Shown here: in pieces, positions 25,345 through 38,792 of the stretch | Layout: each line of letters begins with the position of its first letter | Position numbering within the stretch: position 1 is the stretch's first letter | From: Plasmodium malariae | Lineage: Eukaryota; Apicomplexa; Aconoidasida; Haemosporida; Plasmodiidae | Direction: 5' to 3' | Length of the DNA stretch: 64,000 bases | Assembly: GCF_900090045.1 (NCBI RefSeq) | Contig: NC_041786.1 | Location: forward strand, 2,350,501-2,414,500 | Notes under the pieces: model-generated | What the model was told of the DNA's origin: nothing | The model's input: the letters and a program-made list of their open reading frames with translations, nothing else | Databases searched by the model: none | Position numbers and translations under genes: made by a program

Positions 25345-28300
25345 ATGAGAACGATATCTGTGGGTTTCACAATTTACGAAGCGCAGAAGCTAGAAGTGGA
25401 CGACAAAACTTTGCTGGACCCTTTAGTAGTTGTCCGTTGTTGTAACAAAGAATATGTAACAAAGAAAAAAAAAAAAAAAATACAATGCCGTAAATTGGGA
25501 GGAGAGTCACATATGGGATAGAATAATATTGTCTGAAATTGAATGGAATGTAGCAAAAATTGAATTTGAAATTCAAAGTGCAAATATATTTTTGAGAAAC
25601 GATATAATTGGTGTAATTTCATTTGAGCTTAAATTAATTAAAAATAAAAAAAATCATGAAATATATGGAACATATCCTATATTATATAAAAATGGAACCG
25701 AGATAAGAGGTCAGCTAAGATTAAAAGTGATAGTATGTGATGAAAAAGAGTATATAACAAATAATGAAATATTCAATGATTTAACACAAGGGGATAATAA
25801 ATACAATAACATATCAGAGAATGATGAAGATTTTTATACAGATTTAACAAAAGCTGTTGTAGAAGAGAATAATATTACATTAAGAGATAATACAAGTACT
25901 AGATTTTATTATTTATATGTTAACATACATAAAATAGAAGATATATATGTAGATATAAACAAAAAGAAATATAGAGATTTATATATTACTTGTGACTTTA
26001 ATGGGTGCCATTTAAAATCAAGTCAAGGTAGAAATTGTACTAACTATACATTTAACGAATGTTTTAAAATACCTATTGCAACTCCAATTTTAGAAGATTC
26101 TATAGTGATCAAGATATGGGATTGGAATTTTTTAACAAATGATGAATTACTAGCTATTGGTGTTTTATCATTTAATCAAATAAAAAACAAATCAATTAGT
26201 CCTACATGGTTAAATTTATATGGGTTTCATAAAGATGAAATAAATTTAGAGAATATTTCAAGTTACGAATTATGTAATGATTTTAGTTTATCACTTGAGG
26301 GAAATTACTATCTAGGAAGAATATGTATTAGTTCATATGTTGAACGTATAAATAATTTTGATAATTTAAATATTGCCATGACACAATGTTGTTTAGTGGA
26401 TGAAGACCCTTTATACATTCCAATTACACTACTATGTGATGTTTATTTAGTTACTGGTATATTGGCTCAAAACATATATGTTCAGTTGTCTTGTGGTCCC
26501 TATTACAAAAATACTGATTATGTTACGTCTAGCAAGATAGAACATTTGTCAAGTGGAAGAAAAGTTAAACCTGTCAAAAGTATTAAGTATAATAGAAATG
26601 TAAATCTTAAAAGTTATCCAAAAGAAGGAAGAGATTTTTTCCATTCTCTCAATTTTGATAACCTCTTAAATCTGGACAACTTTTTCAATGAAGTCACAGA
26701 AAAACAAAAAATTATTGAAAATAATGAAAATACCGAATTTTATTTTAGCTCTAGGAAGGGAAAAATAGAGAATATGAAACTGTGTGTTGTAAGGGACGAA
26801 TTACAACAATGGGATGTTTTAATAAATGTCTATGAGAAGACAGAAAATTCCTACAGTGAGAATATTTTTAATAGCTTCCTGTACCCTTCTGCTTCCGGTA
26901 TTGCGAATAATCTTGGCTTGTTGGAAAACGTCGATACAGATAACAATGGGAATAATAGTTCTAATAGGAATGATAACCATAGTGCCAACCGTAGTGGTAA
27001 GCGCAGTTCTAATCGGAGTGCTAACCGTGGTGGTAATAATTACAACTTCGGGGAAGCAGAACAGAAACTGACGGACCAGCAGGGGTACAGAAGGAGAAAA
27101 AATGAAATACATAATTATGAAGAACAGAAGGGAAGCACTAATGATAGAAGAATTGCTTACTATAGGTTACCACTAAAAAATGTTCTTTTACATAATGAGA
27201 AATTATCAAGGTGCCCCATTTGGATACCTCTAAAAAATATTCCAAGGAATGTAGATAGTGATTTTAATTGTATGTATAATATTTTTCAAAACGGATCTAT
27301 ATTAATTAATTTAGAAAAATCTTATGATGTACAATTAGGATTAAATAGAAGAAAAAATTTAATACCTGTTAGTTACGAATTGAGATGCTATATATATGCA
27401 TGCAGAAATGTGATATCCCATTTTAATAATTCGCCAAATACTTTTGTTCATGTATCTTGTTCAGGAAAAATGAAAATTACATCATTAGTCTTAAATAATT
27501 CTAATCCTGTATTTTTACAATGTTTAAAATTAAATGTAGTTATTTTAACTGACTATTCTATTGGTTTACCCACTATACCTCTTATTGTTGTAACGTTGTA
27601 TGAGTTTTATAATAACACCTTTTATTTTATTGGTAGATGTTTTTGCAATTATGACATATACTTACGAGATGGTCAGAAGAAATATAATATTGATGGTAGA
27701 GGATCTAACTATAATGTTGTTCAGCAAATAACACCAAAATGGGTTAAACTAAAAGGAAGTAAACATATAAAAGCTATGTATTCAAGTAATTTATGGCAGC
27801 AATATGGGAATGACAAGAGGATGATGCAGGAGTACTTGTATGAGAAGCAAAGGGAGATCCATAATAATAGTGATGGTAATATTTGCGATGGAAAGGATGG
27901 TGGAAGCTATGCCAAAGGCAGTAAAGGGAAAGGCTACCAGCACAACGACCTTCTGCGTGGAGAAAGGGTTGGTGATATTTTACTTTACTTTGAGCTAGTA
28001 CAAGCAAAGGATGCAATAAAAATCCCTATCTATCCTATGATAACAGAAATAAAAAAATGCACTTTGTCCTTTTTCTGTATGTCGTTAGAAAATTTAGTAT
28101 TGATAAAAAAACAAAAATATTTAGAATCCTTAGTAAATGAATCTACTAAATATAACATTACTCATCCGATTGTCCTATTATCTGTAACATCTTACTCCTC
28201 TTATGGAAAAAAGAAAAATGAACTCCTTATTAAATATGAAAAGTCTTTAAAGACAAATACAAGAATACAATTGAAGAATTGGAAAAATTCTTTCAATCAA

Positions 28301-31195
28301 CAAAGTTTTGAAATGTTTTCCATCGACAATTTAACTATTGATATACCATTAGATCCCATATTTGATCCTATTCTAAATGTTAAAGTGTACAACAAGAAAA
28401 TTAAGCAAAAATATTTCATAGGAGAAACGAACATTTCGTTAATACCTTACTTACCATGGATTAAAAACTTTGATGAAGTCTTATATTATTTACAGGCACA
28501 TGACGATTACTCAGAAACTCTAAATATAAAAAGCATCGATAGTGCATTTAACATTTATAAGAATAAAAATGCAGCTCTTGTTATTACTGCAATTTCCTTA
28601 GCTGATTGTGAACATGCCATAAATTTAAAAGAAGAGCTAAAAAAATATGAAAATGATGATGACGAGTTATGGAATAAAATACCGCTTTTTAAAAACATCG
28701 AGGCGGGAGAACGTAATCAAATATATGATAAACACAAAGCGGGAGGAGATAATTCGGACCCTAGTTATTACCCTCGTGGTGTTGGCAGTAGCGCGTGCAG
28801 GCCTTACCCGGAAAACGGAGCGATGCAGAACATTGGCATGTACAACAATGCCATGTACAACTATGGAATGCAAAACTATGGAATGCAAAACTATGGATTG
28901 CAAAACTATGATATGCCCAATAGTGGAATGCAAAGCAGCGACATGCAAAACAACAACATGCAAAACAACAACATGCAGAACAACAACATGCAGAACAACA
29001 ACATGCAGAACAACAACATGCAAAACTTTGGAATAGATAACTATGATATGCAAAACTGTGGTATGCAGAACAACTGCATCATGATCAACAACATGCACAA
29101 GAACAAGATGCACGATCCGTCCGATTACGGCATGGTAAACTACAGCTGCAACTACGCCACTAATAATATGGAGAGTTTTTTTCCCAACATGGGTGGTAAG
29201 GCAGCTAACCATTTTTATAACATTGGTCCATATAACAAAATTAATAATCAGTTTTATTCCTACTATGAAAAGAGGAAAAAAGATATATATAATATAAAAT
29301 ACCAAGACACTATATACAAATTATATGATGATGGAGTTCCTGAAGCTATAAAATCAACATATAATGTAAAAAATTATCCATATATAAAAATTTTGACAAG
29401 TAAATTTATTCTAAATGTGTATATTCCTCCAAGATTCATTTTATATTGTGAAGGAGATAAATTAAATATAGAAAAATATGTAAAAAATGCTCATCGTGTA
29501 TCTGTTGATGGAATTTTAGAAAATTATCTTGATGATATATTAATACCTTCAATACCTTTAAAAAAAAAGTGTAATATATTTTTAGCAAATAGTATTAAGG
29601 AAAACAAAATAGAAAAAGAAGGAATTTCTTTTGGTTGTTTTGACAAGTTCCCATTTGTAGAAATGTTAGGAGGACAAATAAAATGTTTTGCTAAAATAAA
29701 ATATAGAAATCTAGTATCTGAAAATATTCCCTTAAGTCTAAAACATATAAATAGCCAAAATACATTTAGAAATACATTTAGGGGTAGTAAAAAAATACCA
29801 TTATACTTAAAAATTAGAGTATATGTATTAAGAGGTCTAGGCATCTATGGCGTAAATCAACAATATACAGCCAATCCTTACTTAATATTTTCTTTAGGTG
29901 AAAAAACCTCCAATTTAAGAAATTCATATAAAGAGTGTAATATGAACCCAGATTTTCGTTGCCTATGGGAAAGTGAAGCAATATTTCCGGAGGACGAAAT
30001 ATTAACTATTAGTGTATATAGTGCTGAAGATGGGTATGATAAACAAATAAATGATATTTATATTGGATCTACAGAAATTAATTTGTTTGATAGGTGGATG
30101 AGTAAGGAATGGAGGCACATGATGAAGCGAAATAAAGTACCAGTAGAGTACAGGCCGTTATATAATAACCACTTAAAGGGGCAAAATAGCGTATCCGCCA
30201 ACAACGCTACTTCTACGGTTACAGCTGCAGTTACTGCTACTTCCGCTGCTAGTACTGCCAATTATACTAATAATGGTATATATAGCGGCTTATATAGTTG
30301 GAATAACATTTTTTCCTTTTTTGATTTTTTTGCATACCTTATGAAACCAGCTGCTGGGACTACTGCTGGACACTCATTCAGCATGTACTACTCCAAAAAA
30401 GAACACAATTTTTGGACAAATCACCAGAGGAATAATAATGGTATATTAGAAATGTGGGTAGAAATCATGGATTATGAACAATCGAAAAAAATACCCATAC
30501 ATAAAATGATGGCCCCTAAAAAAATGGACATAGAAATAAGAATAATAATATGGAAATGCATTATGATAGCAAATGAGGAGAATATAAATAAAACATTTGA
30601 CTTAACTATTTCAGCTGAATTAGACTGTATTACATATAAAGGCAAAAATGCCCTTGTACAAACAACTGATGTTCATTATAATTGTAAAACAGGAAATGCT
30701 ATATTTAATTGGAGAATCGTTTATCCTAATATTAGTCATCCATTAAATACATGTTTTTTACAGCTAGCAGCATATAATAATAACAATGTTGGGGTTAGTG
30801 AATTTTTAGGGGAAGTCAATTTGGAGTTATCAAAATATATACATAAAGCATCACAAATTAGTAATACTTTTGAATTAGATGCTGAATTAAAATTAAGAAA
30901 AAAAAATGGAAATGAAGTGGATACGAATTATAATGGTTACATACAAGTAACTGTGCAATTTGTTCCTCAAACTAAAGCGAATATAAAACCAGTCGGCTTA
31001 GGGAGAGAGGAACCAAATAGAAATCCATACCTTAGGACACCTGATAGTGGAAGAGACTGGAACGATTTCGTATATTCTATTGGCTTTAATGATATATACA
31101 AGCCTTTTTGGAGCTGGTTAAAAATGTTTTTCATTTGTCTCTTAATAATATTGGTGTTTGTCATGTCGTTTGTTTATCCGTCTTTATTAATGTAG
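25345..31195 (+). CDS. ferlin-like multi-C2 membrane protein
   Basis: About 1,950 aa, tail-anchored by a C-terminal membrane segment (FFICLLIILVFVMSFVYP). I place the start at ATG 25345, because that frame gives the opening C2A strands (MRTISVGFTIYEAQKLEVDD then LLDPLVVVRCC). It runs into a 16-A tract (25465-25480), after which C2A continues one base out of frame (NWEESHIWDRIILSEIEWNV). Fifteen As would make one 1,949-aa ORF. Further C2-type domains lie near residues 180-300, about 660-770, about 1487-1600 (KIRVYVLRGLGIYGVNQQ) and about 1727-1850 (IEIRIIIWKCIMIANEEN), the last preceded by the ferlin-type GILEMWVEIMDYEQ. Residues about 1158-1255 are an imperfect Met-Gln-Asn repeat. Ferlins act in Ca2+-linked vesicle fusion; malaria ferlin-like proteins have been tied to male gamete egress. 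Position matches PF3D7_1455600 from memory. Confidence 0.88.
25465..25480 (+). other. A16 tract with apparent frameshift in ferlin C2A
   Basis: Upstream of the tract, frame starting at 25345 encodes the first strands of C2A. Downstream, the long ferlin frame is +1 relative to it. The upstream frame meets TAG at 25519. No intron fits in the 60 bp available. Either the tract length is wrong in this assembly, or the gene depends on slippage, or the allele is frameshifted. Confidence 0.7.
28815..29115 (+). repeat. Met-Gln-Asn codon repeat in ferlin-like gene
   Basis: Tandem 15-bp units of ATGCARAACAACA type with flanking variants encode repeats such as NNNMQNNNMQNNNMQ. They lie between C2 domains, so length change would be tolerated in frame. 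The antisense frame gives a spurious 212-aa ORF. Confidence 0.9.
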
Positions 31196-31553
31196 GCCTC
31201 GGACATTACAATCAGCTGAGCATGCAAGGGTGCAAGAACTTGGACGTATACATATCATTGTATATATATGCACATTTTAACATTTTTAACATTTTTAACA
31301 TGCACACATAAATGTGCACACGTTTGCATGTTGACTTGTTGGGGCATATGAAGTCACCTTTTTGTGCACTTTAATTTTTCGCATTTTTTCAAATTACTTC
31401 CATTTTGAATTCATCTCGTTAGCTTCCTTCCATTTTAATCTTACTCTTTTTAATTTTATATCATTTAAACATGATCTCTTCCAAATGCATTGTAACTGGA
31501 AGTTCTGGTCTGAATTGATTTCTTCTCCAAACTTTACTGATTTGCAATTGATT

Positions 31554-31730
31554 TATTTTTTTGTCTGTTTTGATCTGTTATTCGTTTTTTTTGTCTGTTT
31601 TGATCTGTTATTTGTTTTTTTTGTCTGTTTTGATCTGTTATTTGTTTTTTTTGTCTGTTTTGATCTGTTATTTGTTTTTTTTGTCTGTTTTGATCTGTTA
31701 TTTGTTTTTTTTGTCTGTTTTGATCTTTTT
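31554..31730. repeat. 30-bp minisatellite, about six near-identical copies
   Basis: Unit TTTTTTTGTCTGTTTTGATC followed by TGTTATTTG. Copies two to five are identical. The repeat keeps two reading frames open and produces spurious 88- and 130-aa ORFs. Confidence 0.95.
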
Positions 31731-32084
31731 ATTTTATTTTGTTTTCGTTCTTAATTGTCTTGTTTGCTGTTATGATCATTTTTTTTTTTTTTTTTTTTTT
31801 TGTTATACTTACACTTTTTTTTCTTAGCTAGCTCTTTATTATGCGCTAACTTCCTCACTTATGTAATGCCACTTTTATGTATTATTTTTCTATTTAAATA
31901 TTTTTGTCTCTTTCAAAACAGTGAGACCAAGGAATATTTAAAATGATAATGGAACAGAAAAATAATAAAATAAATGCTATATGCAAATGTTATGCTCTCT
32001 CTTTACGTAGTTAACAAAAGCATAGCAGTAAGTTTTCATGTGGAGCTTATAAAATAGTAGTATAAATTTTTAACGTCACATAAT

Positions 32085-32185
32085 GGATGAGAACTACTCA
32101 CGAAGGGGGATAAGTTGTATTGCTAGTAAATCGCAGCTATTCCCCTTACGAGCCAATGGCAAATTTTTACAATTGATAGTCAGGA
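32085..32185. ncRNA. candidate structured non-coding RNA (H/ACA-like?)
   Basis: A higher-GC island in AT-rich DNA. AAGGGGGATAAGTTG at 32103-32117 pairs with CAGCTATTCCCCTT at 32134-32147 (about 13 pairs with small bulges), followed by a GCC/GGC mini-hairpin at 32152-32160 and an ACA trinucleotide at 32169. The strand is set only by analogy to an H/ACA layout on plus. The hairpin loop (GTATTGCTAGTAAATCGCAG) also resembles a conserved SSU rRNA string, so a fragment of organellar rRNA is an alternative. Confidence 0.35.
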
Positions 32186-32554
32186 AAGGGAGAAAAATGA
32201 AAGCGAAAGCGAAAAAAAAAAAGGACACGAATATATGATTTGTCTTTAATATATTAATAAAAAAATTATTAATTATCTTTCAAGTTAGAACGGAAGATTT
32301 TTTAATATTCAAATTTATATTTTCAGTGTGCGAATAATTTCCATTTAAAAGGAGGCTAAAAGTACAAAAAAAAAAAAAAAAAAAAAAGGGAGAACGAGAA
32401 AGACAGGAAAAGCGAGTAGAAACAATGAGAAGATAGGAGCATGAAATATGATTGAATATTATCACATATTTATGTGTGTGTTTATTTGTTAGATTTAAAA
32501 AAAAAAAAAAAAGGTTACTCGTACAATAATATAAAAATTTTGCGAATTTATATT

Positions 32555-35500
32555 TTATAAAGCATCCGGAAAATTGCCTATATTAATGAAATCCTGAAAA
32601 TTCTCGTTGTTCTTGGTATATGATATCCTAACTTTCATAAGTACAGGTTTCTTTTTAAAGAGCTTATTAACAATTTTCAAATCTTGTTTAATTATATTTT
32701 CTTTAAAAGGCAGCAGTTCTCTGGAGGATGCTGCCAATATTTCCATCTTCACGTAATTGGGAACAACGGCCTATATAAAAAAGGGGATGTACATATACAT
32801 ATGTGGAAAGAAATGCTGACATGTAGACGTATATAACGGTAGGTGCATCGAACTATGCGCACATTTCACAGGTTCCTTTATGCTTACCTCAAAGATGAAG
32901 GACGATATTAACGAGCTTGATTTATTAGAATAGGTAGCTTTGATAATGGTGTTTTCTGAGTCTAAGTCTTCCTTTTCAAAGTGAAAGCTCATCTCAATAT
33001 TATTTTTATCGTATATTTTCATTGGTTGTATTAGAACTTTCTTTTTCTCTGATTTGTCATCAATTAAGTTTAGCTGTAAGTGAAGTTATACATGCATCGG
33101 CGTATGTTAATTAATCAAAGCGGTACGTTCTTGGGTGCAAAAACCCAAACAAGGTTAGTAAATAAGACAAAAAAAAAAAAAGAAAATACAATATATGATA
33201 CACGACACATAACACAATACATACATATATATATGTTAGGGATAAAAATTTACGTTTAGAATATCGCCGTGCTCCACAGTTTGTATATCGTCCAAAAGGT
33301 TTACGGAGTTATTGCCTGTTCAGAATAATTACGCGACAAATATAATCGGAATTGTGAAAAAAAAAAAGAAAAAAAAAAAAAATTTTGGAAGCATAGTGTA
33401 AGCAAAAAAATACACATGCATATATGTACACATAAACATAGAAGCATACACATACATAAACAAATGCACATGTGTTCAAGTGAACAGGCCTGTTCTCGCG
33501 CATTTGACACTTGACACGATGAACGAAACGCATTACCGTTTTGGCTTGAGCCATTTTGCATATTATCTTTGGGCTGATCAATTGAAATGCTTCCGAAAAG
33601 GTCTGCCAAAATATCTTCATTTTTTTTATGCACAAGTTCAGAATTATTCTCAATTTTTTGAATAGAGTCACACGAGACAATATTATCTATGGTAGGATTA
33701 TCCTTTGTAGGAGAGTTATTTATTTTGAACGTATCACTAATATTTAATGTGTCTACCTTGTTAAAATGTGAATCATTTATGTTCAGGTTACTATCTGGAT
33801 TGGATGTCTTATTCATATCTATATTGTTATCCTTCATGAGAAAAGTAGTATGTTCCCTGCTGCTGCTAAAATTGTTAATGTTACTAATACAGTTTGTGCT
33901 TCTAAAATTGTTTGGATCATCATTTTTGCTAACGGTACTTTGTATTCCCAGAACATCATCAAGATCTAGTAAGTCGACGTAGGCACTATTATTAGACTGA
34001 GCATCATTCGGTACATCAGTAGGCGCATTTTGTTTATTAGAACTATCAATGACTGTATCATTATATAATGGATCTACATCTTCTTGATTTGTATTTTTCC
34101 TTCTGTTAACTTTTTTAGTACATGGAGGTATACGTAATAGGATGTCTTCCCTAATATCATCCCACTGTGGATTCATGAATGCATGAAATTCACAAGCTCT
34201 TTGTTGTATTTCTATACATTTATTTTTTTTATATCTTTGTATAATTTTTTCTATTTTATTTTTTTGAGTTGGAAATCTTACAGTCAACTTATTTAAGCAC
34301 ATCAATATATACTGCATAATAATATTGTTATCGTCGTTATTTGCATTTTCGTTAATATTACAACATATGAAGGCATTTGTGTTAGCACTCCCACCGCAGC
34401 TACTAATACGAATATTATTATTACTGCTATGAATATTACTATTACTGTTATTACTTCTGTTCCTATTACTGTTACTGTTGCTGTTATTACCGATGTTAGA
34501 ATTATCCTCTAAGATGTTCAGAGATTTATTATATATAATATTATGGATTGGGTCTTTTATATTAATATTATGAAGTTCTTTAATTCCGTTTCGTTCATAC
34601 GTCTTTACAATTTTTTCTAATAAATTAAATACATCATCATGAGTTACGGTAATAACTTCTTCATCGGGTCCGATATTCTTTTCTTGTATTAATATGTCTC
34701 CTAATTCACCAATACACCATATGCCAACTTGTATTAATGCATATTGATCTATATTTTCTTTTATTGAAAAAAATATTTTAAAAACGACATATGAGTGGAA
34801 CTCTGGATTTTGTAATAGGTAATAAATAAAATCGTCTTTAATATGATCTTGTATAAAATTTCCAGCTAGACAAAATAGTTTTATATATGTATCCAACAAA
34901 TACTGCACATTAGGTGCATATTTATTTACAGCTACACATATATTAGAAACAATATCACTTTTTATTTCCATATCAGCAACTAGTAAGTAATTTAACAATT
35001 CTTTAATCATAACTTTTAATGAATCTTTTGTTATAAGTGCAAAGGCAACATCTAATGCTTTTTTCCTTATACTTATATCTTGATCTTTTAGACATTCTAT
35101 TATAGTATTTCTATATATGTGTAATGTTTTTGGATCCTTTTTTAATAATTTCTGTAAAGTACATAATCCAACATACCTTATATTGTTGTCATTATTTTGT
35201 AAAAATTTTCCTAGCACATTTACAGCTAGTACTAACAAACCAGGATCTGACGAAATGTACGTAATAGTTTTAACACATTCGTATAATATTGCGTTACCAA
35301 CGTTTTTCAAAGAATCGGTGTTTGTTGCTACTTGCGCTAACACTGAATTCACTTCGTCCATATCGTATAAACTATTACTAACATTACTATTACTAACATT
35401 ACTATTACTAACATTACTATTATTATTATTACTAATATTATTATTACTAATATTATTATTCCTATTACTATTATAACTATCACTAATATTACTATTATTA

Positions 35501-36474
35501 TTTATATTACTATTAACGTCATGATATGTACCCTCCATGTTTGTAACCTTCCCCTCCGTGTGTGCATGCACGTCCTGTCTTGTCATGAATTCATCAGATG
35601 TGAAATTCTTACTCGACTGATTTTTGTCACATTCATCATTTCTGTTATTTATAGATCCTCTGTTCTGCTTATTGGAATTACCACTACGTCCTGTACCCTC
35701 ACAATTCAAATATTTTAACAATTTTAAAATTTTCACTTGAAGAAAAGGATCATTAATACCATATATATCATATTCAGCTCCATGTGAATAACCTGACATG
35801 ACACAACTTTTTAAAATTTTCACAATTTTACTAGTATATACTCTTAAGATATGTTTATACTGTGGATTTTTTTCTATTAATGTTAACATTAATGTTACAC
35901 CTGCACTTAAAACCCCATGGTTTCTATCATCTAACAGATTACTAATTTTTTCAATGAATAACTCTTCAATATCATTTGTTTTCTTTAATATACGTATTGC
36001 ACACATAACAGCTTTCTTTTTAATATATGGATTGTTAATATTCATCATTTCAACAATTTCATGTCTTAAAGAAGAGCACATTTCACTATTCGCAATATTT
36101 CCTAATGCACATAAAGCTAGTCCATTAATATACTGATTACTATTTCTTAAATCATTCTTAATAGAGTTTGTTACTAACATTAAAATATCCGTATTTTCAT
36201 CTAACAAAATGGTTAACCCTAAATATCCTATTCTTTTAAACGTAAATTTATTTGAAGCTATCAATTTTAAGCATTCTATCTGACCAAAATATGTAGGGTA
36301 TCCTAGCATATTTATAAATAACAATTTAGCTACATTTCTGTGTCTATAAATATTGTCCTCTTCCTTAAAAGCTGTTCTAATCAGAGCGCACTCCTTAGCA
36401 ACAACTGATCTTTCCTCTGCCGCGGTTTTGCAGTTTCGAATGCTTCGAATAAGTTCTCTAAGTTTTACTGACAT
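32555..36474 (-). CDS. AP1G: AP-1 clathrin adaptor complex, gamma subunit, 4 exons
   Basis: Exons 36474-33537, 33315-33254, 33073-32888 and 32770-32555 give 1133 aa. Junction phases 1, 0 and 0 are consistent and all sites are GT/AG. The N-terminus MSVKLRELIRSIRNCKTAAE is the canonical gamma-adaptin start; the armadillo trunk follows (for example GYLGLTILLDENTD, NGLALCALGNIANSEM), interrupted by Asn/Ser-rich inserts at about residues 260-370 and 655-700. A hinge with an LLDLDDVLG clathrin-box-like motif (plus-strand 33960s) leads to the gamma-ear, which lies mostly in the three small 3' exons (EMSFHFEKEDLDSENTIIKA). The protein should act at the Golgi/endosome in clathrin-coated vesicle sorting, in malaria parasites including traffic to rhoptries. 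Reading through the first intron gives a false Cys-rich tail. Matches PF3D7_1455500 from memory. Confidence 0.95.
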
Positions 36475-37408
36475 ATCTGCAGGTATAAATGAGCGTATCA
36501 GTGAGTGTAGCGGTTAGTGTACAGGTTGGTATAGCAATTAGTGCAGCGCTTATTGTAGCGGTTATCGTAGCGGTGAGTGTTACCGTGCGTACTTCCAGCA
36601 CGTCTTCCAAATATTCGTTGTTAATGCGTTTTCCGCTGCTTTGCAAATTTCGAATCACTACACTTATAACTGTCAGTGTTATAAACGGCCTCTTAATTTT
36701 ACCTTTTAATTTGCGCGTTTCTTTTTCGTACCACGTGCTCTTCCCAATCTCTTTTTTTTTACAAAATTCATAAGTTGTATATTTTGTGCAAATATTTTAA
36801 GAAAAATAAATCATCCTCTTCTCTAAGAGAATAATAAAAAATTAATGGACGTCCTATATATATATATATGTGTTACCTACGAATGTACACTAACATACGT
36901 GGGGAGAGAGTGACTTTGTAGTTTGTACATACACACAAATGCCTATACACGCATACATATATACATACACACATTTATGTGCCTACATCAGTCTGTACGT
37001 GTAACAATTGATACATACACATGTATTTTACATTAACTCTTAAGAAAAAAGCATATTTCGTACTGTACACATTTTTCAACATAAAAATAAAACAGAGTGG
37101 AATTAAAAAAAGGCGAAATATAACAAAATGAGGCAAGATAACGTGAAAAAAATAAAACAAAATGAAGAGAAGGTATATTAATAAATACTATATCATTCAT
37201 GCGTTATTTGCTTTTTACACATTTCACAAAAAAAAAAAAAAAAAAAAAAAAAGGAAAGAAATGATACATACTTAAAATAACCGGCAGCGACCGGCACCAT
37301 TACGAAGGGTATTTTTAGTTCTTTGAGTCATACACGTATACAAAAATATACATAGATATACCTACCTACACATACGGGTATGTGAGGGTATATACGCATA
37401 TCTATCTA

Positions 37409-37448
<40 letters not shown>

Positions 37449-38476
37449 CACATACAGGCATACATATAGCACTGCATATGATTGCTCTGTATTTTATTAC
37501 CTTAGTTCACAACTCCTCCTTAATACAATATGTTATGTTCTAAATAAATCAATTACCAATTAATGCCTCATTTCCGCTAATACATAAATATTATAACGTA
37601 CATATATCGTATACTTTTCACATAAACTCCTTCTTGGAATAAATTTATGTTGAGCGTGAAAGTAGGTAAATGTTGAAAGTTAAAAAAAAAAAAAGAAAAA
37701 GAATAAAAGTTAATACGTAAAAATTACTATAATATTATAGATTAATACGTGATTTAAAAAAAAGAAAAAAAAAAAAAAAAAAATTGATAACCGCAAGGTC
37801 AATTTAAGTTATTAAAAAAAAAAAAAAAAAAAGAAAAAAAACGATGGATGCTCTAACATTGTTTGGTAACATTCCTTTTTTTCGTTTTTCCTTTTTCCTT
37901 TTTCGTTTTTTCTTTTCTTTTCTTTTTTTTTTATTTCCTTTTTTCATTTTTTTTCATTTCTTTTTTTCATTTCTTTTTTTCATTTCTTTTTTTTATTTCT
38001 TTTTTTTATTTCTTTTTTTCCTTTTCTTTTTGTTTTATTTTTTCCCCTTGCCTGAGCAGCAACATTCGAATAATTACTAACACTTCCATAATTTTAATTG
38101 TATCCTAACTCATATAAATGTACGTATATAACATATGTGCTGTATATAATTTGCGCTGGGCATAATTTTTACATAATAACACAGTATTTATAATTCAAGG
38201 GAAAAGATAATAAGGATGCTGAAATGTGAAAAATATTATGATATGTACAATAATGTGCATATTATATATAACTGTGTAATAATTCTTTGTTAAAAATTAT
38301 TAATATAAACTAAATTACATTTAAATATAGTTGGTTATAAGTGTATTAAAACATTTGTACACCTTTCTGGTTTTCGCAAAAAAAGAGGAATAATAAATAA
38401 ATAAATAAATTATTGAACGGATGGTAGAATAATTAAATGATTAGATAAATGAATAAAGCATTACATGAAGTACACA

Positions 38477-38510
<34 letters not shown>

Positions 38511-38792
38511 CAATTAGAGAGATAATACACAACTTTATATTTCCTAAAAAAGGGAACAGGGGAGCAGTAAAACTAGTCATTTTGTGTCCCTGCTCTGCTA
38601 CTACTACTGCTTCTCATACCCCTACGTGTGCTTATCCATTTAACACATCCTTGAAGCGGACGAGATATATATACCCATTTTTTATTCCATTAACGTGTGC
38701 CCACTGCACGAACATACATATATATTTGTGCACTTGAAACAAAGAGCGAGAAATTAATATCCTTTGTCTTCTGTACAATATTACTTAAAATA
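36475..38792. other. intergenic region upstream of AP-1 gamma
   Basis: Contains a GTAGCGGTTAGTGTA-type degenerate repeat near 36490-36590, TA repeats at 37400-37441, and poly(A)/T-rich runs at 37228-37252, 37757-37835 and 38477-38507. The TTTTTTCATTTC repeat near 37930-38035 creates spurious Phe-rich ORFs. Confidence 0.5.

Larger units (their letters stand above)
31196..32554. other. convergent intergenic region between ferlin-like and AP-1 gamma
   Basis: The 3' ends of two genes face each other here. It contains a 30-bp minisatellite (31554-31725), poly(T) at 31780-31800, a structured island at 32085-32185 (listed separately) and a poly(A) tract at 32367-32386. Confidence 0.6.

Noticed and set aside
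28667..29305. 212-aa minus-strand ORF
   Set aside because: Antisense to the Met-Gln-Asn repeat of the ferlin-like gene; open only because of the repeat.
31362..31827. Plus-strand ORFs of 130 and 88 aa after the ferlin gene
   Set aside because: Produced by the 30-bp T-rich minisatellite in the 3' flank.
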